Shown here piece after piece: positions 38,830-50,872 of a stretch of DNA of 62,972 nt. A model generated the notes under the pieces. That model was given only the letters and a program-made list of their open reading frames with translations, was not told the origin of the DNA and ran no database searches. The number at the start of each line of letters is the position of its first letter. Positions within the stretch are counted from its first letter, which is position 1. The position numbers and the translations under genes are program-made. The DNA lies in NCBI GenBank assembly GCA_024180945.1, contig JAKSGN010000011.1, forward strand, positions 1-62,972. Reading direction: 5' to 3'. Source of the DNA: Macrophomina tecta (Eukaryota > Ascomycota > Dothideomycetes > Botryosphaeriales > Botryosphaeriaceae).

Positions 38830-39950
38830 TATAAATAATAACGGTCCCCTATAGCCAATTATAGCCGACCTCTTTTAGGTTATTTAAGACATGCAAGGCC
38901 AGATCGGCGAACTACATAGATAACTCTAGGAGCAGACCAACGAGAACACCCAGCTCTATCGATAAATAGGCGAACTTCGTAACTAAGCCACCCCGGTACC
39001 CGTTTATACTCCGGTATTAACAACGACTCAACCTCCTAATAGAAGTACGAAGACGGCTAAGCTAGATCTATTCTACGGTAACTAAAAGAAGCTCTAGACT
39101 TTTTTTTTATAACTCGACCTATACTTCTTCTTTAACTCTAGAGACTTCCCCACTGACGATAAAAAGATAATATTCGCAGCTACCTACCTCCGCGACATTA
39201 CGGCATAGTAGTTCGAGCCCTATCTTAGAGACCGAATGGAGAAAGAACTAGAAGCACATAAGAAGAATACTAAGAAAGTCTTTAGTAGCTATAAACACTT
39301 CGTGACTTAAATTAAGCAAAGCTTTAGAGACCTCGACGAGGTTAATAAGGCCCGACGAGCCGTTATAAACATCCACTAGAAGACCTTAGTAGCGGACTAC
39401 ACTATAGAATTCTAAAAGGCCGTAGCATACCTAGACGACTAGTCCGACCGCGCCCTTATAGACCACTACTACCGAGGACTTAAGAAAAGGGTCAAAGACT
39501 AACTTATAATATAAGACGATCCTAAGACCCTAGACGAGCTTATTAAGCTAGCTATTAAATACGATAACCGCCTCTTCGAGCGCTAATTCGAGAAGTATAA
39601 AGTAAACTACGGAGCTAATACTTCGCGCCCGACGCGCCCTAGACACACTTAGGAAGGAGGAGATACTATAGAGCTAGATAATATTAACCGCCGGAACGAC
39701 CCACCTAAAAGGGATAACTACTATAGGAAAAAGAACAACGGCTATAAGGGAAAACGACGCAAAGAATAGACCCTAGAGTAAAAATAAAGATTCGAAAAAG
39801 GACTATACGTCTACTACAGTAAGACTTAGGAAAAGATACACTACTACCTTAAAAAGAATAAATAAGTCTCGGCCACAATATAAGAACCGGAAAGCCGAGA
39901 AGTCTCTACGGTTACTAAGCAAGAAAACCCCTTCGCCGAATTCGATAAGC
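38830..39950 (+). pseudogene. gag pseudogene of element C
   Basis: A polar N-terminal helix (about 38880-38980) precedes the retrotransposon gag core (about 39058-39620). The core has a hydrophobic FF...LYFFF segment, IIFAATYLRD, and a later DHYYRGLKK block. A degraded zinc knuckle lies near 39800-39860, reading YVYYSKT then Tyr where a CCHC array is expected (TGC to TAC changes). Gag would assemble the particle. RIP stops at Gln codons interrupt it about once per 10-20 residues. The linker to the protease (about 39950-40840) is acidic with no recognisable domain. Confidence 0.78.
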
Positions 39951-40839
39951 GATGCGAAGAAAGCTAGAGCCCCGAGTATCGGAGGCTTAGCTAGACAGCC
40001 TACTATAATAATAACTATACTACTTACTAGAGCGACAAGGACGCCACAGGTTAGTACCCTAAGGAGCTACGACACGTTAATACGACCCTAAGAATAGAGA
40101 AAGAGCTCCTCGAAGCCTTTCCTAACGACGAGGACCTAGTCGATAGTAATACGGGGGAACTATACGATAGTATCCCAGAGTTAAGCACGACTGACAACGA
40201 GTAGTAGCAGGACGAAGCCACGCTTATAAGGATAACCGAACACCTAACCCGATACGGAGAGACACGCCGCGTTACCAATAGCCTAGAGCCCATAGTTACC
40301 TAGATTTTAGGCCCTACAATTAACCTCGGGACGCAGCAATACAAGGTATAGTAAGGAAAGATATACGTACGCGTATAATAAGATAATACCTAGAACCCCT
40401 AGAAAGAATTACTACTCGAGACGGCCGATAAACTCGTATCTTAGCTAGAGGACGAGGCACAGGGAGCACGACGACGATAAGACCTATAGTACCTCCGTAA
40501 TATAGCTACACCCTCTGTTAGTACGGCATAGCAACCAGGGACAAGGGCACCTTATAATAGACACCCTACGAAAAATACGACATGCCTACCTTCTAGTATT
40601 AGGTCCGAAACGGGTGGATCTACTAGAGACGACTAATTAAACGCGGTAGATAGATATAATAGAAAGACACCCTAATCCTAGTTAACGAATAGGGCGAGTA
40701 CATCCGTTATAAAATAACGGGATAACCCATATCAAAAAACTAGACGGCTCCCCTAGATAGGGACCCCAGGAGGAGCCGTTAAATAGGTCCCTTAACTAGG
40801 TTACACGCATAGCGAACGGAATTATACCTACCGAATTAA

Positions 40840-43800
40840 ATCTATATCGACTTTTACACATCCCAGTTATATTCTACGGGAAAAAGGCAATAGCTATAAT
40901 CAATAGCGGCGCACAAGGCGTATTCGTCGACCCTAAGTTTATCGTTAAGAACTAACTACCCTAGTAAGCCAAGAACTACCCTTATCGGCTAAGCACGGTA
41001 GACGGCTCCCTAGCGGAATACGGAAATAGCTAGATACGAATCGAGATAGAAAAAGCACTCTTTACCGTCGGCAATTACCGAGAACGAATTAACCTCGACA
41101 TAATAATAATCCCCGGACACGATATTATTCTAGAGATATCGTAGCTAAAGACTTACGAGCCACACATTAGCTAGAGAACGGAGACTATCACGTTCCCTAA
41201 CAAATACTATAGACGCCACCTCGCAACGGCAAGAAGAAGCTAATAGAGCTAGAAGAAAGCGCTAGGGCCTAAGAGCTAGAGCGGAACCTCCGAGCCAAGA
41301 CGACGGGATAGTAACGTACCCGTAGATATTAAGACCATCAGCTATCGAGCGCTAAAACTTATAACAAGACGAGGAGAAAAGGCCTACACGATTTACGTAA
41401 AACTCAGTAAGGACACCAAGCAGAAAACTCTTACTCGTATGACACAGAGCCTTACGGATAAGAATAAGAACAGCCTAAAGCTAGTCGGAGAAGACTACCC
41501 CTAGAGGCTTAATAGACGATACGGCCACCCGGATAAAGTAGATACTAGTCCCCTCGGGTATAAGAGCCATAACGATAAAGGTATTTCGGCAGCCGAGGTT
41601 AGCGTAGACCTTAGCGGAATTATAAGGCCTACTACGAATAAATTAACACCTATACCGGAATTAGAGATAGTTCTATAAGAGTTCTAGGACATACCGAGAA
41701 TATTCTAAGAAAGAGACAAAGGATAACTACTAGAGTATTAGCTATAGGATTATAAGATACCCTTACTCCTGGGAATATAACCTACTTTTAAGCCTATTTA
41801 CTCCTTATCTAAGATAGAGGCCGAAGTATTACGGGAATATATTAATAAAAACCTAGAACGAGAATATATACGACCCTTATAGTCGCTAGTAGAATACCCT
41901 ATTCTATTCGTTTCTAAGAAAAATGGCAAGCTCCGCCTCTATATTAACTACCGATAACTAAATGACATTACGGTTAAGAATCGATACCTACTACCTTATA
42001 TCGACGAGTTATAGGATAAGCTTCGCAATGCTAAGTTCTTTATAAAACTAGACCTCTAAGAAGGTTACTACCTAGTCCGTATTAAGAAAGGTAAAGAATG
42101 GAAGACGGCGTTCCGAACACAATTCGGATATTACGAGTATACGGTAATGCCTTTCGGGCTTACTAACGTACCGGCTACCTTCTAGAGCTTAGTTAACGAT
42201 ACCCTACGTCCGTATTTAGATATATTCGCCTTGGCTTACCTGGATAATATTCTGATATACTCGGAAACGCTCGAGGAATATACCGAGCACGTAAGAAAAG
42301 TCCTAAAGGCCTTAGATAAACGAAATCTCTAAGTAGCCCTAGAAAAGAGCGAGTAGTACACAAAAGATAGAATACCTAGGGTTTATTATTACCCCAGGGT
42401 ATATCGGCATGGACGACAAGAAACTAGACATAATTAGAGACTAGCCAACACCGCGAACTGTTAAAGAAGTATAATTCTTTCTTAGATTTACTAACTTTTA
42501 CCGGAAGTTTATTATAAACTACGCTAAAATAGCGGCACCTCTAACCGATATTACTAAAAAGGAACATGGGTTTATATAAGAAGAAAAATAACAACGAGCG
42601 TTCGACTTACTAAAGTGGATATTTATAGAAGCACCGGTTCTAGGGCTCTATAACCTAGATCTACCGATTACGGTAGAAACCGACGCTTTAAACTACGCTA
42701 TAGGAGCCGTACTTAGTCAGCTAGATAAAGAAGGTAGACTATACTCTATCGCCTACTACTTAAGGAAAATAACACCTACTGAGAAGAACTACGACGTCCA
42801 CAATAAGAAACTTCTAGCCATAGTCACGGCTTTTAAAGAATAGAGACACTACCTTAAAGGCGCTAAGTACTAGATTATAGTCTACTACGACTATAAGAAC
42901 CTCTCGCACTTCACTACTACTAAGGAATTAAACCGACGACAGGTTCGGTGGGCTAAAGAGCTAGTATCCTATAATATAAAGATTATCTATAGAAAGGGAT
43001 CTAAGAACGCTCGCGCTAACGTGCTAAGTAGACGAGCTAACTATATTAAGGGGAAGCTAGGTCCGCAACCTACGATACTCGATACGTAGGAGGACGGGTC
43101 TTTTATACCTACTAGCCGTAGCCGCTAGATTATAGCTATTTATAGCCTAGGACAAACGTGGCTTAAGGAAGGACTAAACGACTCGCTTACCCTAGTTAGA
43201 CTACTCGCCCCAGCGATACGCCTCGAAGGCAACGAATGGGAGTAGAAAATCCAAGAAGCCTACGTAGATAACGCAACGGCTTAAGAAATCGAAGAGCTTA
43301 AAGACGACCCCCGAATAACTAGAAACGCAGATAGTATAATTCTATTTCTAGAATTAGTCTACGTTCCGGTTAAACTACGGGAAGAACTCGTAAAAGATAT
43401 ATATGAAGCCCTAGCACACAGTTATTAAGAAATAGATAAGACGATAGAGCGAATTACGAGAAGCTACTACTTCCCAGGGCTAAGAAGAACTATTTAACGG
43501 GTAGTCTCGTAATACGACCTTTATATTAGAAGCAAGGCCGCGAGGTATATACTCTACGAACTACTTTAGCCGCTACCGGCACCGAAGCGCCCTTAGTAAT
43601 CTATCTCGCTAGACTTTATTACGGACCTACCTAAGTTAGAAGAACCGCTTACTAAGGTTAAGTATAACTCGATCCTAGTCATCGTTAATAGAATAATAAA
43701 GTACGTATACTACTTGCCATATCTCAAAATAGTAAATGCGGAAGAACTCGCCTATACGTTCCTTAGAATAATCCTCGGTAATTACGGGTTACTAGAAGAG

Positions 43801-44690
43801 CTCGTATTAGATAGAGATCGGCTATTTATATCCCGATTCTAGTAGACTCTTACCCGCTAGCTTAGAGCTAAATATAAGCTCTTAACCACAGCACACCCTT
43901 AAACAGACGGATAGACAGAACGGACGAATTAGACACTAGAATAATACCTACGCTACTATCTTAACTACGCGTAAGATAACTAGGTCGAGCTGCTACCGCT
44001 CGTATAATTCGCGTATAATAGCTCGAAAGCATTAGCTACACAAGAATCCCCGTTCTACGCTAACTACGGTTATAAGCCCATAGCTTATAAAGAGCTAATA
44101 CCAAGCGAATCCCTAGCCTAAAAAGGAATCCTTAAAGCAGACTAGCTAAAGGTACTCTATAAACAACTATACCTAGACCTCGAATTCGTAGCCCTATAAA
44201 TAGATAAATACTATAATAGACGGCACTAGGAGGTACTAAAGCTAAAAGAGGGGAATAAAGTTTACCTCCTTAGAAAAAACATTAAGACAAAATGGCCGAA
44301 TAACAAATTAGATTTTAAGAAAATCGGACCGTTCGAAATCGAAGAATAGATTAGAAAGGTTAATTTCCGCCTTAGATTACCTAATACTATACGGATATAC
44401 TCTATATTTCACGTCTTACTCCTCGAACCGGTACTAGAAAATGCCACGCCATTACGCTAAACGGAAGAAATGCTACCGGAAAATCCAGACGCTAACGAAA
44501 ATATAGACTAGGACGTAGAATAAGTCCTAGACAGCGGCTATATTAATAGTTAATTCCGATACCTCCTTAAATAGAAAGGAGACTAGGATAATACCTAGGA
44601 ACTACTAGAACTCTGCGACTGTTAAGAGCTTATTAATGAGTTCTATCGCCGAAACCTAGATCGACTAACACCGCCGACTCGTCGTATACG
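40840..44690 (+). pseudogene. pol pseudogene of element C (PR-RT-RNase H-INT-chromodomain)
   Basis: The protease lies at about 40850-41200, with active site NSGA in place of DSGA. Reverse transcriptase spans about 41900-42420, with [26 protein letters not shown] and YLDN for YLDD near 42236. RNase H covers about 42650-43040, with TDA and the VYYDYKNL segment. The integrase runs about 43420-44100, with DFITDLP near 43610, the second Asp near 43810 and Glu near 43955. The chromodomain is at about 44513-44670 (FRYLLKWKG core, Trp codons now TAG). Gene order and the C-terminal chromodomain make it a chromovirus. The catalytic Asp to Asn changes and many stops show it is dead. Confidence 0.86.
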
Positions 44691-45410
44691 AAGGACCTAA
44701 AATCGAAGTTAGAAAATGGAGACAACCGCGCCTAATTAACTAGGCCGGAACCCTCGGGAGGCGTAGAACCCGAACCGACGCTAGGAGATCTAATAGACTA
44801 GAACGACCCTACAACGTTATTAGCTAAGGTATCGCTACGTAAACGCTTTAGCGATCGTTCCTCCTTGGCATTTTCAGGGTTAACCGGACCCCTAGCCTCA
44901 CGGGCAGCCTCTAGGTGATCTAATTCCTCGAGATCTTTAATGGACTGTGCCTTCTTATTTAATATTAAGCCACTGCGACGCTATAATAGAACCTTCTACT
45001 TACGGAAACGCTCTAAGCGAGACGAGGTAGTACGTAGCTCGAACGTTAGCTTAGAGATAGTATCTAAAGCCTCCACCTTATTAGTGGTAACCTTTGCAAT
45101 GGCACGCTCGAGACGAACAACTAGGAAAAAAGAGTTAGAACTAGTTAGGAAAAGACGGGGGAAACTTATAATTACCCTCCTCCGCACTACTAGCATCGTA
45201 GTGGGTGTTGCTACGACGGGCACACTCCCTATAGCGTAAATACCCCGGAGTAATACGATATACCACGGGCTTACCCTTCTCCTCCAATAAAAGATACCGA
45301 GCGTAAGGAATCAATATATTAAGGTCTAGAAGCACATGCAAAGAATTAATCTTCGCACTAAGAAACTTACGCTTAACCTACTACTCGTCGCGCTTACGTT
45401 TAGGAGGCAT
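44633..45410 (-). pseudogene. Antisense spliced gene of element C (best-preserved copy)
   Basis: The ATG at 45410-45408 begins MPPKRKRDE. Exon 1 is 235 nt and the intron runs 45175-45121 (55 nt, GTAATT donor, two CTAAC branch-like motifs, TTTTTTCCTAG acceptor). Exon 2 is 488 nt, ending in TAA at 44635-44633. The total of 723 nt is an exact multiple of three, about 240 residues with only a few RIP stops. It has a basic N terminus, a YLLLEEKGKPVVYRITPGY block, a predicted coiled-coil stretch at the exon 2 start (RLERAIAKV), a basic LKRLRSD segment and a hydrophobic ESAVLVDLGFGD end. I recognise no family. The 3' end overlaps the chromodomain coding end on the other strand. Confidence 0.68.
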
Positions 45411-45514
45411 TGTGGAAAAGACTTACTAGAAAAAGAAATAAAATAATAAGAAAAGCCTAAGATATAGATAAATAAATAAATCTTCGGGCCGAAGATTCTT
45501 AAGAGGGGGGATAG

Positions 45515-46301
45515 TATTACGAACCCTAGGGTATAAGGGCTTTATAACCCCACGGGCGGAAAGCCCGCACGGGAAAAGACACCGCAGGGGCTAGAAACTT
45601 ATAAGAACGATAGAGCCGTACCACTAACACGCCCGCACGGGAAAACCAGCCTCAAGGGAAGACGGCGCGTACGGGCCTAGGTAAGGTAGTAATAGAAGCC
45701 CGCACGGAAGCGACACCCACGCGGTATAGCAAGACTACGGGAACATCGACTAGGTTAAACTCCCGCAGGGGAAGAACGCCTATAAGGGAGAGATTACGGA
45801 TCCCGGAAGCCGACTTTAGACTAGAGAAACGAACGGGATAAAGTCGGATAACTTATACGGTCTAAGAAACGATGGTCTGGCGGTATAATACTCCCTTAAT
45901 CGGTGTAGAAGTCGGATTCTAGGAAATAGGTATTAGCGCCTAAATCACGTGCGGTCCACCCGACCTACTCATGGATCAGAAGCCTTGGCAAAGATCTAAC
46001 CCTTAGAATAATCTAATACCACGACTAATCTAATAGTCGTCTTAATCTATAGATTGTTATAGCTTTTCTATAGTATATAGATATACTCCTTAGATAGTAC
46101 TTTAACCTTCGTGGTTAACTTAAAGTTCCAATACAACCCTATTAGAGGTAACAAGCCTAACGCGTATCGCGCACTAATATATTACGTAATTACTACTATC
46201 GTTCTAATCTTTTACCCTTCTCTTGTCCTTTAAGGTAAACCCTTTAGCTACCTAACCCTACTAGGCGATTCTAAAGCCTAGTAGAAGAGGCCGCCGTTAT
46301 A
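45515..46301 (+). repeat. 3' LTR of element C
   Basis: This 787-bp LTR (TATTACGAACCC to CCGTTATA) has the same length as the 5' LTR and is preceded by the purine tract. The two LTRs differ at many sites by RIP-type transitions, so LTR divergence cannot be used as a simple clock here. Confidence 0.92.
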
Positions 46302-48960
46302 CGGAAATTAACCTTTCTAATTTATTCTTCGATTTCAAAGAGACTAACTTTTTTAAAGTCTAATTTTTTACTTAGTCGATCGTTCTTCTTTTATTTAAAA
46401 TTTTTACTAAGAAGATAAACTTTATTTCTTCTCTTAAGCTTTAGTATCTTCTAGTACCATCTATTATAGTATTTACCTATTTATAGGGCTATGAACTTAA
46501 GGTCTAGATATAGTTATATGTAGAGTATCTTTAGCTAGTCTACTTTAAGAATTTCTTTTTAGGCTAATAACTCGCTTAGTATTAGATATCTATAGGCTAT
46601 TAGCTTATATCTATAGTTAGCGTAGAATAGGGATTCTTATATAGCGGACGCCTTTAAGCTATTATACGCGAATTATACGAGCGGTAGTAGCTTAACCTAG
46701 TTATTTTACGTATAGTTAAGATAGTAGCGTAGATATTATTCTAGCGTCTAGTTCGTTCGTTCTATTTATCCATCTATTTAAGGGTATACTATAGTTAAGA
46801 GCTTATATTTAGCTCTAAGCTATTAAGTAAGACTTTACTAGAATTAGAATATAAATAGTTAATTTTTATTTAATACGAGCTCTTCTAGTAACCCGTAGTT
46901 ACTAAAAATTATAGATGTTATAGTTTTTTTTAGAATCTATTATTTTTCTTAAATAGAAGGCGATGGGGTATAGTCTATTTTATTTATCTAGCTAGCTAAG
47001 GACTACTTCTATAGCGTAGTTAAAGGTATTAGTTTCGACCGTAATAGATAGATTAGGGTTATAAATATCTAAAACTAAGGCTTTCGTAAATATACGCTTT
47101 AGTAAGTTAAAGGCTATTTATTATCTTTTTTTTTATATAAACTCGTATTTCTTCTTTATTAGGTTTATAAGAGGTATAGACACCTTCGTATAGTTTAGAA
47201 TAAACTTTTAGTAAAAGTTAGTAAATCTAAGAAAGAATTATACTTTTTTAACGGTTTTTAGCGTAGGCTAGTCTCTAATTATATCTAGTTTTTTTTCGTC
47301 TATGCTAACGTGTCCGGGGGTAAGAATAAATTCTAAGAATTTAGTACGCTATATAATCTATTTATACTTATCTAGCGTGATCTATAAGTCTCTTTTTCTT
47401 AGTACTTCTAAGACTTTTCGTATATAATTCTTATATTCTTCTAGGGTTTTAGAGTAGATAATAATATTATCTAAGTACGCCGTATAGAATACGTCTAGAT
47501 AGAGTCGTAGTATATCATTTACGAGACTCTAAAAAGTTACTAGGGCGTTTATTAGTCTAAATAGTATAACCGTATATTTAAAATATTCGAGTTATATTTA
47601 AAACGCGGTCTTCTATTCTTCTTTATTCTTTATTTAGACGAGGTAGTAGCCCTCGCGAAGATTAAGCTTTATAAAGTATTTCACGTTCTAGAATTTATCC
47701 TAGAGTTCGTTAATCTTAGGAAGAGGGTAACGGTTCTTAACTATTATATTATTTAGTTACTAATAGTCTATATAGAGGCGTAGTTCGCTATTCTTCTTTA
47801 GAATAAATAAGATAGGATAGCTAGCTAGTAAGAATAAGAGCTAGATATATCCGCGTTTTATATTTTTCTCGAGATATTCTCTTAAAGCCTCTAGCTCGGT
47901 TTAAGAGAGCGAGTAGATAGGTTTAAATACGAAGTACGTTTCTAGAATAAGGGGTATCTTATAATTCTAAAATTAGTATTTTAGTAATAATTCTTTTTCT
48001 CGTTTTTTATAGAGATCCGCGAATTCCTAAAAATCTTTCGGTACGTTTTATATTTCTAGTAGTAGTGCTACTTTATTAGTAGTAGGCCTTATAATTTCGT
48101 TAAGGTCTACATTAACCTCGGCTACCGAAATACCCTATTTAACGATATCTATCTATTTATAAGCGGATAGGTTATATTTTCTACGAATTCTCTAGGAATA
48201 GTCTTCTCCGACTAGCTTTAGGACGTTATTATTCTTCTAGCGGAGGCCCTATATTATACGAGCTAAGATTTTCTACTCGTATTCTAGGCTTATTTTAATA
48301 AAGATAGTATATACCTTTTCTCCTCGGTTTCTTATATAGTTTAATATATTTATTAAGATTTTTTAGATATCTATAGGGTCTTTTTTAACCGTTTATATTC
48401 TTCTAGCAGTTACTAGGTATCTAGCGTATTCTTTATTTAGAAAGGTAACTATTCTTTTCTTCTATCGAATATACGGTTCGTAAGTTTTAAACTATAAAAT
48501 TTCTAGAATAATATCGTATTCTAATATAGAGGTTACGTTAAGCGTAATCTTCTCTATATATTTTTTAATAGTAAGTTTTACAGGTTTTATTTCGACCTAA
48601 ATCTATTTTTTATTATATAAGGCGGCTAACCTATTTACCATTTTTAGCGAGTAGAGATAGTCTTTCCTCGTAAGTCGAATATTATTTTAGATAGCGAAGA
48701 TATAGCTAATAAAGTTACTCTTTACTCCGCTATTAAGTATAGCTATCGCAGTTTATTTATAGATAGTTACTAGTATCCTAAGAATTTTTTCTAAGGTACG
48801 TATACTATTTAGTATACGTAAAACCTAGTTAAGAAACCTATCTAACGGCTTCTTCTAGAATCTCTAGCTAGGGAGGCTATTTAGTTTTTTAATAAGTAGC
48901 GGCTTACTATCTTTTCGTAGAAGTAGAAGTTCTAGTCCTTCGCTAGGATTAGTAATTTCT
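46302..48960 (-). pseudogene. pol pseudogene of element B (chimeric, internally deleted)
   Basis: This continues the pol of element B, whose chromodomain end is at 37662-37929 before the insertion of C. Integrase sequence runs to about 46911 and then jumps directly to RNase H, so about 1 kb present in element A (about 31830-32805) is missing. From about 47335 to 48060 the RT region (YLDN box at about 47460-47490) departs from the A and D sequence and resembles the Gypsy-2 type. It then returns to the A-like sequence through the protease. The gene is RIP-mutated throughout. Confidence 0.75.
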
Positions 48961-50872
48961 TCTACTATATCTAGTATCTACGCCTAATACGGCGCCGCTA
49001 GCTAATCTAGTTATTATAGATCTAGTATTTAAAGGTAGATATAGCTTATTTCTTTTTTAAGATCTATTATAGAGTATTTTATACCCTAGTTACTATTTCA
49101 TATATATCGAGGATAAGCGCTATATTTTATAAGTACGCGAGGTCTCGTTATTACTATACTTCTCGGGTCTTACTTTCGAGCTAGGTCGCTACTTCGTTAG
49201 TTAAGGCGAGGGGTAATTCTTTCTAGAAGTACTATATACCGTCTTTATAGAATCGAGAGCTAAGCTTCCCGTTCTTTATCTAGTATTACTAAGGTAGTAG
49301 GTCTATTCTTAATCTAGGGGTCTAGTTAATTATAGGGGCGAGGCTAGCTTTAATACGCCTTATATCTTTATATCTATTTAGGTATTCCGTAATTTAGTTA
49401 AGTATAGCTTAGTCTTATTATTACTTTATATTTCCTACTTCGCTAGATTTAGGTATACTATCGTAGAGTTTATCTATATTACTATCGACTAGCTTATCGT
49501 CATAGGGAAAGTTATTAATTAGGTCGTTAATTTTTAGTACTTTCTAGTTATATATAGCTAGGTTTAGCTACCGCGGCTTAGAGAGGTACTATCTAATAGC
49601 CTATTTATCGCTTTAATAGGTTATATAGTTGTCGTTATAGTAGGCGATCTAGCTTATAGCCGCGTAGTTAACTTCTTTACTTAGAATAAACGCGAAGCGG
49701 GATTTCTCTTCTTCTTAAGTAGCGACGACGGTAGTCTTACCGGCTTTATTTCGTTATAGATAGCGGTACCGAGGATTCTACTTATCTTTATAATAGATAT
49801 AGAGTTCTTTATTAAAGCGTTTTATTTCTTACTTCGTCTACTAGCGTTAAGGTTATCTCTTACGCTTATTATCTTTATCGTTTCGTTAAGCGGCGTTTAG
49901 TTCTATAGCGTCGTCTTCTTCTTACGTATAGCGTAGTCGCGAGGGGCGCGAAGTATTAGCTTCGTAGTTCCCCTTATATTTTTTCGATTAGCGCTTAAAG
50001 AGGCGATTATCGTATTTAATAGCTAGCTTAATAAGCTTATCTAGGATCTTAGAATTATTTTATATTATAAGTTAGTCTTTAACCCTCTCCTTAAGTCCTC
50101 GGTAGTAGTAGTCTATAAGAGCGCGGTTAGACTAATTATCTAGATACGCGGCAGTCTTTTAAAACTTTATAGTATAGTCTACTACTAAGTTCTTCTAGTA
50201 GATATTTATAACGGCTTATCGGGCCTTATTAACTTCGTTAAGGTTTCTAAAGCTCTACTTAATCTAAGTTATAAAGTACTTATAGCTACTAAAGATCTTT
50301 TTAGTATTCTTTTTATATATCTCTAGTTCTTTCTCTATTTAGTCTCTAAGGTAGGGCTCGAACTACTATACCGTAGTATCGCGGAGATAGATAGTAGTAA
50401 ATATTATCTTTTTATTATCTATAGAGAAATCTCTAGAGTTAAAGAAGAAGTATAGATTAAGTTATAAAAGAAAGGTTTAGAGCTTTTTTTAATTACTATA
50501 GAATAGGTCTAGCTTAGCTGTTTTCGTACTTCTATTAGGGGATTAAGTTACTATAGATACTAAAATATATACTAGCGCCGAAGTAGGGGCTATTAGAGCG
50601 GCTTAGTTACGAAGTTCGCCTATTTACTAGTAGAGCTAGGTATTCTCGTTAGACCGCTCCTAAAGCTATTTACGAAGTTTACCGATTTAGCCCTATATAT
50701 CTTAGATAACCTAAAAGAGGTCGGCTATAGTTAGCTATAAAAGATTATTATTATTTATATTTACGTTATTTATTATATTACTTAGTTAGCGTTAAGTATT
50801 AGGTAATACTATCTTATTATTAAGTATTTCTTTTCTTAGAACTACCTTTTCTTATAAGAATAGTAGTTAAAG
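48960..50872 (-). pseudogene. gag pseudogene and gag-pol linker of element B
   Basis: The minus strand carries the gag-pol linker (48960-49700), a degraded zinc-knuckle area (about 49780-49850) and the gag core (about 50500-49950), closely matching the gag half of element A at 52.4-53.9 kb. It is RIP-mutated with stops throughout. Near the 5' LTR (about 50640-50870) is a polar N-terminal helix region. Confidence 0.7.

Larger units (their letters stand above)
37930..46301 (+). mobile_element. Element C: full-length chromovirus with CGGAA target duplication
   Basis: This is an 8372-bp complete element: two 787-bp LTRs, gag, protease, RT, RNase H, integrase, chromodomain, antisense gene and a purine tract (about 45501-45510). 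It is flanked by CAGAA (37925-37929, RIP form) and CGGAA (46302-46306), a target duplication inside element B, confirmed by the unbroken sequence AAGGCGGAAGTTAACC of element A near 31220. It is the best-preserved internal region in the window but still carries many RIP stops. Confidence 0.94.
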
